From an uncultured Prevotella sp. (GTDB lineage: Bacteria; Bacteroidota; Bacteroidia; Bacteroidales; Bacteroidaceae), in NCBI GenBank assembly GCA_900322175.1, contig ONYZ01000008.1, positions 28,787-92,786 on the forward strand: a DNA stretch of 64,000 nt, given 5' to 3'. Below are positions 60,005-64,000 of the stretch, piece by piece. Each line of letters begins with the position of its first letter. Positions within the stretch are counted from its first letter, which is position 1. Below the pieces are notes generated by a model, which saw only the letters and a program-made list of their open reading frames with translations, was not told the origin of the DNA and made no database searches. Both the position numbers and the translations under genes were made by a program.

Positions 60005-61228
60005 CTAAAGTCTCACACCAAGCGAAATGCGTGCGTAGGCGTCGTAGATGTTAATCTTGCATTGGTCTTTCTTAAAGAAGAAATTGTTGAACTGTGCCTG
60101 AGCGCCGATGAAGTAATCGCTCCAGTTGTAGGCTATGCCTAGACGCAGGTCGAGGTTGAACCTTAGTAAGCTATAAGTGGTCTCAGAACCTACTTCCCAA
60201 CTGTCAACTCCATCGTACCACGAATCGTCATTGCCAATGGGAATGGGTCTGTGCGTCTTTCCATTGGCCCAAGTGTGTGTATCGGGGTTCCATTGTCCGT
60301 AGTCGTCAGTTGGCCCAGTAGCCTCTACCATCTCATAGTTGCAGTCGTACTCGTTAACCTTCACGCGATTGTAGAAACTTACGGTTGGCATAGCCATTGC
60401 GTTGACAACAAATCCACGGAACGGTACCCAGTTGTAGCCGTATCCGATACCGATGTTACCTTGATGTATTATGATGCGGCCAACGCCACTACTAAGGAGT
60501 ATCAACGATGAGTTTTTGTCGTCGCTCAAATCTATACCCGCCAGATACAAGGTGGCTCCCAAAAGCAATGATCCTGCCGAGCGACGCTGGATGACAGACT
60601 GGTTGTAGGCCGCAGCCTGTGAGTATCGTCGGCCGTTAAACACGTAATAGCCGTTAAGATAGAGAGACGTAATGTTGACAGGAGCCAGTAGTCGAGCATC
60701 ACCATTCAGATGCAAAACCTTGCCATTATCGTAGATGGTTGAGGTGAAAGTTCCTTCGGTAACATCAAAACTACGCAGACGGAGGTTGGCTCCGTACTTA
60801 GCACCGGTGGTGCTGAATGAGAGCGTAGTTCCCTTCTTTTTTCCAAGATTCTTGGCCACAGCTATGCCAGTACCACGATAGCCAGCCCACACACCTAGCG
60901 ATGGCGACATTGGCGGTTCAAAGCGCATCTTCCATTCGGCGCCATCACCTGCCGACGGGTTGCCTAAATTGTTGCTGTAGTCCACGTCGAACACGCTTTC
61001 CTTATAGCGCAGCACCACTCTCCAGGGCTTCTTAGGCACTTCGATATAGTTGGGATCAACCTTCGCCCTGGCTTTTTCGTCCAAGTATTGCTGCACCTGA
61101 TTAAGCCTTGCCATCAGGCTAGGCTTACTTTCCTGTGTACTAACGCTGTCTGTGGTAGCTGGTTCCTGCGCTGCTACATTCATGGAGAACAGCAGGCTGC
61201 AGATTGTAATTTTTCCTATCTTATTCAT
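60005..61228 (-). CDS. DUF4421 outer-membrane-type protein
   Basis: 407 residues. Signal peptide NKIGKITICSLLFSMNVAAQ, then a Gln/Lys-rich helix and a long all-beta region matching DUF4421: WRVVLRYKESVFDVDY, PMSPSLGVWAGYRGTGIAVAKNLGKKKGTTLSFSTTGAKYGANLRLRSF, GNIGIGYGYNWVPFRG and a final YDAYARISLGVRL. The alternating pattern suggests an outer-membrane barrel. Role unknown. Single gene with a TATCTTTG promoter at 61262; its stop is one base from the ZIP remnant stop. Confidence 0.88.
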   Translation of the reverse strand: MNKIGKITICSLLFSMNVAAQEPATTDSVSTQESKPSLMARLNQVQQYLDEKARAKVDPNYIEVPKKPWRVVLRYKESVFDVDYSNNLGNPSAGDGAEWKMRFEPPMSPSLGVWAGYRGTGIAVAKNLGKKKGTTLSFSTTGAKYGANLRLRSFDVTEGTFTSTIYDNGKVLHLNGDARLLAPVNITSLYLNGYYVFNGRRYSQAAAYNQSVIQRRSAGSLLLGATLYLAGIDLSDDKNSSLILLSSGVGRIIIHQGNIGIGYGYNWVPFRGFVVNAMAMPTVSFYNRVKVNEYDCNYEMVEATGPTDDYGQWNPDTHTWANGKTHRPIPIGNDDSWYDGVDSWEVGSETTYSLLRFNLDLRLGIAYNWSDYFIGAQAQFNNFFFKKDQCKINIYDAYARISLGVRL

Positions 61229-61261
61229 GGACTATTCGTAATATTTATATTCGTTTTGGGG

Positions 61262-61269
61262 CAAAGATA
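61262..61269 (-). promoter_or_regulatory. promoter -7 box of DUF4421 gene
   Basis: Minus strand TATCTTTG then CCCC, 33 bases before the start codon. Confidence 0.6.
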
Positions 61270-61332
61270 GGATATTTATTTGAAATGTCCAAGAATAATT
61301 AAAAAAAACTGCTGAATACAACAGAAAATAAG

Positions 61333-61355
61333 GGGCTTACCATCACGGCAAGCCC
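61333..61355 (-). terminator. hairpin, likely minus-strand terminator
   Basis: GGGCTT/AAGCCC stem with inner CC/GG pairs; on the minus strand it is followed by TTATTTTCTG. The 410-base gap 61229-61638 otherwise holds no gene. Confidence 0.45.
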
Positions 61356-61582
61356 GATTAAACAACTAAACAAATACTTTTTTATTTAGCATCGTTTGTT
61401 TTTGATTATCAGGTGCTTAGGGCATCGTTGTCGATTCGTTCTTTTCTGCCGTTATTTTACTAAGGTAAATTATTTACCCGAAATCTGCAAGAGATTAAAC
61501 GTTTTTTAACAACCCAACACTTTATTGTAGGCGCTAAGCAGAGCTAATCTAGCAACACATTTAACTTTTCTCTATGGCACAT

Positions 61583-61620
61583 ACGAAAGAAGGTCAGCGT
61601 TAAGCTAACCTCTTTCTCGT
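61583..61620 (-). terminator. long imperfect hairpin after 107-residue gene
   Basis: ACGAAAGAAGGT.AGC pairs with GCT.ACCT.CTTT.CGT around a GTTAA loop. It lies just past the stop of the minus-strand gene; the T tail is weak. Confidence 0.45.
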
Positions 61621-61638
61621 AGCAAAGTAGCATTGTTA

Positions 61639-61962
61639 CTACTGACCAAGTCTTACTTTTAGTTGTTCAAAAAGGGCTTGAACTTCTGAGTCTGACATTC
61701 TCTCAACTCTTCTTTGGAACTCTTGTGCCCTCTTCTCTTCAATCTGCTTTTGGAGTTCAACTTGAAGAGTGTTTAAGTTCTCCAATTGTTTTTTAATCTC
61801 ACCGATTTTACTATTTACGTTAGATAAAACCGTTTCGAAGACAAACGACTTGCTGAGATAACTACCAAACAACTCAATTCTTAACTTCCTCTTGTCAGTT
61901 GCAAACAAATCATTAACACTCTTTACTGACACATCCTTACCAATTTTTCTTTTGAATTCCAT
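61639..61962 (-). CDS. hypothetical coiled-coil protein
   Basis: 107 residues, no signal peptide. The first 45 residues are mixed (RKIGKDVSVKSVNDLFATDKRKLRIELFG) and the rest a long charged coiled coil (IGEIKKQLENLNTLQVELQKQIEEKRAQEFQRR) ending in VQALFEQLKVRLGQ. No family recognised. It has its own promoter (62016) and a terminator on each side. The AT-rich setting near the DUF3871 gene suggests a mobile or accessory region. Confidence 0.65.
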   Translation of the reverse strand: MEFKRKIGKDVSVKSVNDLFATDKRKLRIELFGSYLSKSFVFETVLSNVNSKIGEIKKQLENLNTLQVELQKQIEEKRAQEFQRRVERMSDSEVQALFEQLKVRLGQ

Positions 61963-62015
61963 AATTCATCATATTTTATAAACTTACCTCAGCACTGTGC
62001 TTTGGTTTCTGGGTG

Positions 62016-62023
62016 CAAAGATA
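62016..62023 (-). promoter_or_regulatory. promoter -7 box of 107-residue gene
   Basis: Minus strand TATCTTTG then CACCC, 54 bases before the start; the leader holds AGCACTGTGCT, an 11-base near-palindrome (61991-62001). Confidence 0.6.
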
Positions 62024-62037
62024 GTGCAGAATTATTA

Positions 62038-62089
62038 AATATAAAAAGAAAAACTGTTAGTAATTCCGATCTAGAAATTCTAACAGTTT
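62038..62089 (-). terminator. intrinsic terminator of 62.1 kb gene
   Basis: A perfect 10-bp stem (AAACTGTTAG with its complement, 62051-62060 and 62080-62089); on the minus strand it is followed by TTTTTCTTTTTAT. It ends six bases past the stop of the upstream gene. Confidence 0.85.
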
Positions 62090-62094
62090 TAGTC

Positions 62095-62913
62095 TTATTT
62101 TAGTTCTCCGATAGTAATCGTTTCACCTTTTTGGAACGGATGAAGGACAAGACTTGTTTTAGTCCAGTCCATTGATTTTCTATGCCAATCTTCGTACTTA
62201 ACAAAAGTTACTGGCACAATCCCTATCTCTGGAAACTGACTATATCCTTCATCCATTTTTAGATTATTATTCCTTCTTTTAGCATTTGGGAAATACTCTC
62301 TTAAAAAGGTCGCTATCCAAAAAGCGAACTTACTTTGCATGACTACATTATTAGCAATTTCATCAATTCTGACCATCCTTTCCGTCTCATAGTTTTTTCC
62401 TTCGTCGGCTTTGGCCTTGATGGCATTTATAGCAGTTTCTATGAGTTGATGGTTCAAAAAAGTAACTTTAGAACTATCAGAATTAGTAATAGTGATTTCT
62501 TTAGCTTCTTTCAGATTTGACAATATATCCTTAGCTGTCGGCTTCAGCAGGACAAAGTAACGTTCCCTAACTATAGCGTCTACAAAGGCACATAGTGGGT
62601 AGAAATTGAAGTAGTCAATTTTAATACCAATCTCTTCTTCTATTTCATCTTGCAGCTTACCAAGTTCCTCATCTGCTAGCATCTTTTGTAGTGCATTGCA
62701 AAATCTATCAGGGTCATTATCCCACCTAATAGCAAACTCATCATAAGACAGTCCATCGTACACCCAATTTCCCTTATCGTCATACTCTAAGTGAAGTTGA
62801 ATATTATCGGCAAAAAATGAAGCATATACGGTAATATCATACTCGTTTATACCTAATTCTTTATTATATCTAACAAAGTCTCCAAATGCTTTCATGGCTA
62901 CAAAGTTACACAT
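62095..62913 (-). CDS. hypothetical protein
   Basis: About 272 residues, soluble, no signal peptide. No family recognised. Acidic and helical, with strand-like IQLHLEYDDKGNWVYDGLSYDEFAIRWDNDPDRFCNALQKM and EEIEEEIGIKIDYFNFYPL; a later part has KFAFWIATFLREYFPNAKRR. Three starts are possible: ATG 62913, ATG 62895 (MKAFGDFVRYN), or GTG 62967. A TAACTTTG box at 62901-62908 would put transcription at about 62896, making 62895 a leaderless start. A strong terminator follows the gene. Confidence 0.6.
   Translation of the reverse strand: MCNFVAMKAFGDFVRYNKELGINEYDITVYASFFADNIQLHLEYDDKGNWVYDGLSYDEFAIRWDNDPDRFCNALQKMLADEELGKLQDEIEEEIGIKIDYFNFYPLCAFVDAIVRERYFVLLKPTAKDILSNLKEAKEITITNSDSSKVTFLNHQLIETAINAIKAKADEGKNYETERMVRIDEIANNVVMQSKFAFWIATFLREYFPNAKRRNNNLKMDEGYSQFPEIGIVPVTFVKYEDWHRKSMDWTKTSLVLHPFQKGETITIGELK
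62901..62908 (-). promoter_or_regulatory. possible -7 box near start of hypothetical gene
   Basis: Minus strand TAACTTTG, 5 bases before the ATG at 62895. If real, the message is leaderless. Confidence 0.35.
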
Positions 62914-63068
62914 TATTCTCCAAATATCATCACTTTTCAAAATTTTTATTTTTTCTAAGCACGCCACTACACCCTACATTCAGCCCCCCTCACTACCTCA
63001 ATGGGTAAAACGTTTTTTCCATGGGAAACCTGAGCAATATACCAAAAATGTAGCCAGATTTGTAGAGC

Positions 63069-63105
63069 GTATGTACCTCTGTAGAGGTAAACACGTACCT
63101 CATAC
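63069..63105 (+). promoter_or_regulatory. alternative-hairpin leader before DUF3871 gene
   Basis: TACCTC (63074), GAGGTA (63084) and a second TACCTC (63096) lie in a row, so the middle segment can pair with either neighbour; outer arms GTATG/CATAC enclose them. The gene starts 38 bases further on. This is the form of an attenuation or translation switch, but no T-run is present. Confidence 0.4.
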
Positions 63106-63142
63106 AGTTCACTCTATCAATAACCATTTAATTCATTTTGTT

Positions 63143-64000
63143 ATGGACAATTTATTGTTGATGCCTGCTGCTGTGGCTAATAATAACAGCAATCAGTTTG
63201 AGTACGCTGACTACGAAGAAATTGTAGAACAGCCTGTAACCTCCAGATCTTTCGTTAGCTTCTTGGATGCTAATACCAACAGCATCACCATGGAAGAGCT
63301 AAAAACTCAGTGCGTTGTTCCAACTTGGGCTAATCAGGAGCTAACGATCTCTCATCAGGACTTTATTGAGTCTGTTCACGATGCCGCCAAGTCCTTCTAT
63401 CAGGGCGAATCTATCTCTAATCCATCGATCCGTGTGTCTCACATCGTTAGAGGTCGTACTCCAGACGCTTTAGGTAAACGAGCTTCTGAACTCTTGGAGT
63501 GTGAAAAGACTCAGTTCTACCAGCGTTTAGCATTCGCTTTCACTATTCCAACAATCTATGAGACTATCGATGGTCACAGATTAGAGCTTACTGTGGGCGG
63601 AGTTCGTAATTACAACGATCTCAACCTCTACAGATCTTCTAAGGGAGTAGAAAAGTTCTCTGTTTTCGTAGGATGGCGCGTAGTGATCTGTTCAAATCAG
63701 GTGCTAACAGGTCAAGGTGTTAAGCTCTCTATGGAAGTCATGGATTTGAAGCAACTCTACCGACAGGTAATGGAGCTATTCAATCAGTTCAACCCTGCAA
63801 AAGACATCCACTTGATGCAGACTCTATCCAACACCTATCTGACAGAAACTCAGTTTGCCCAAATCATTGGACGAATGAGACTCTATCAGGCTCTACCACA
63901 GGGACTATCCAGAAGCATTCCACGCTTACTGATTACAGATTCACAGATCAACAACGTTTGTCGTGAATACTATCACAGTGAAGATTTTGGCGGTAAAGGT
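63143..64000 (+). CDS. DUF3871 family protein (partial at window end)
   Basis: 286 residues are visible before the window ends; no stop is reached. Start MDNLLLMPAAVANNNSNQFEYADYEE. The body (FVSFLDANTNSITMEELKTQCVVPTWANQELTISHQDF, FYQRLAFAFTIPTIYETIDGHRLELTVGGVRNYNDLNLY, FVGWRVVICSNQVL) matches DUF3871, a Bacteroidetes family found largely in conjugative or integrative elements. Its role is unknown, perhaps a relative of DUF932-type plasmid proteins. It suggests the right edge of the window enters a mobile element. Codon use (many TCT, CTA) differs from the cobalamin genes. Confidence 0.85.
   Translation, partial: MDNLLLMPAAVANNNSNQFEYADYEEIVEQPVTSRSFVSFLDANTNSITMEELKTQCVVPTWANQELTISHQDFIESVHDAAKSFYQGESISNPSIRVSHIVRGRTPDALGKRASELLECEKTQFYQRLAFAFTIPTIYETIDGHRLELTVGGVRNYNDLNLYRSSKGVEKFSVFVGWRVVICSNQVLTGQGVKLSMEVMDLKQLYRQVMELFNQFNPAKDIHLMQTLSNTYLTETQFAQIIGRMRLYQALPQGLSRSIPRLLITDSQINNVCREYYHSEDFGGKG

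Overview
The window reads as chromosomal DNA of a Bacteroidales bacterium, most likely Prevotellaceae (Prevotella/Segatella-like). Grounds: many Bacteroidetes-type promoters (-7 box TAnnTTTG, several with a TTTG-like -33 box 20 bases upstream), TonB-dependent receptors, a BspA-like leucine-rich repeat protein, DUF4421, DUF3667, DUF3871 and DUF4384 families, an HU-related protein followed by a 38-residue 'smalltalk' peptide, and fused cobalamin enzymes. No rRNA, tRNA, CRISPR array or complete insertion sequence was seen.

Layout. 1-10.1 kb: a minus-strand defence-type island. A six-gene operon encodes a nuclease/EVE fusion, a DUF3883 protein, a type III-like Mod methyltransferase, a Res helicase-nuclease and two unknown proteins. 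Behind it lies an ATPase + small nuclease-like pair with its own promoter. 10.1-12.4 kb: an unknown gene behind a structured leader RNA, an orphan antitoxin-like regulator, a palindrome-rich non-coding stretch and the HU/smalltalk cassette. 12.4-17.3 kb: ilvD-ilvB-ilvN plus an acyl-ACP thioesterase (branched-chain amino acids). 17.4-19.9 kb: an exported GH2 glycosidase.

19.8-39.7 kb: a large anaerobic-route cobalamin cluster. A B12 riboswitch leads a minus-strand operon (TonB receptor, lipoprotein CbiK, TonB receptor, CbiH-CbiC fusion, CobQ/CbiP, CbiB). The divergent operon (CbiA, CbiE-CbiT, CbiG-CbiF, CbiJ-CbiD) has its own promoter and no riboswitch. Next come a BtuC/BtuF-like permease and binding protein without an ATPase, and cobS-cobU-cobT for nucleotide-loop assembly. 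CbiL, CobA, CobC and CobD are not in the window.

39.7-51.0 kb: an exported tricorn-like protease, a cyclophilin, a four-gene operon ending in an exported caspase-LRR protein, a DUF3667 membrane protein, a putative small RNA, a BASS transporter and a VanX-like dipeptidase. 51.0-59.5 kb: an accessory, AT-richer segment. It holds 22-bp palindromic arrays, a second copy of the leader RNA ahead of a frameshifted N-formylglutamate amidohydrolase, a decayed gene and a CHASE2 / FecR-like / TPR-CHAT / OmpA operon, and it abuts a 5'-truncated ZIP transporter. 60.0-64.0 kb: DUF4421, two hypothetical genes and the start of a DUF3871 gene cut by the window end.

Most unusual: a leader RNA shared by two unrelated genes 40 kb apart; a 22-bp tandem repeat inside cbiA read in all three frames; three 22-bp-period palindromic arrays; and two exported clan-CD protease systems (caspase and CHAT) with envelope partners.
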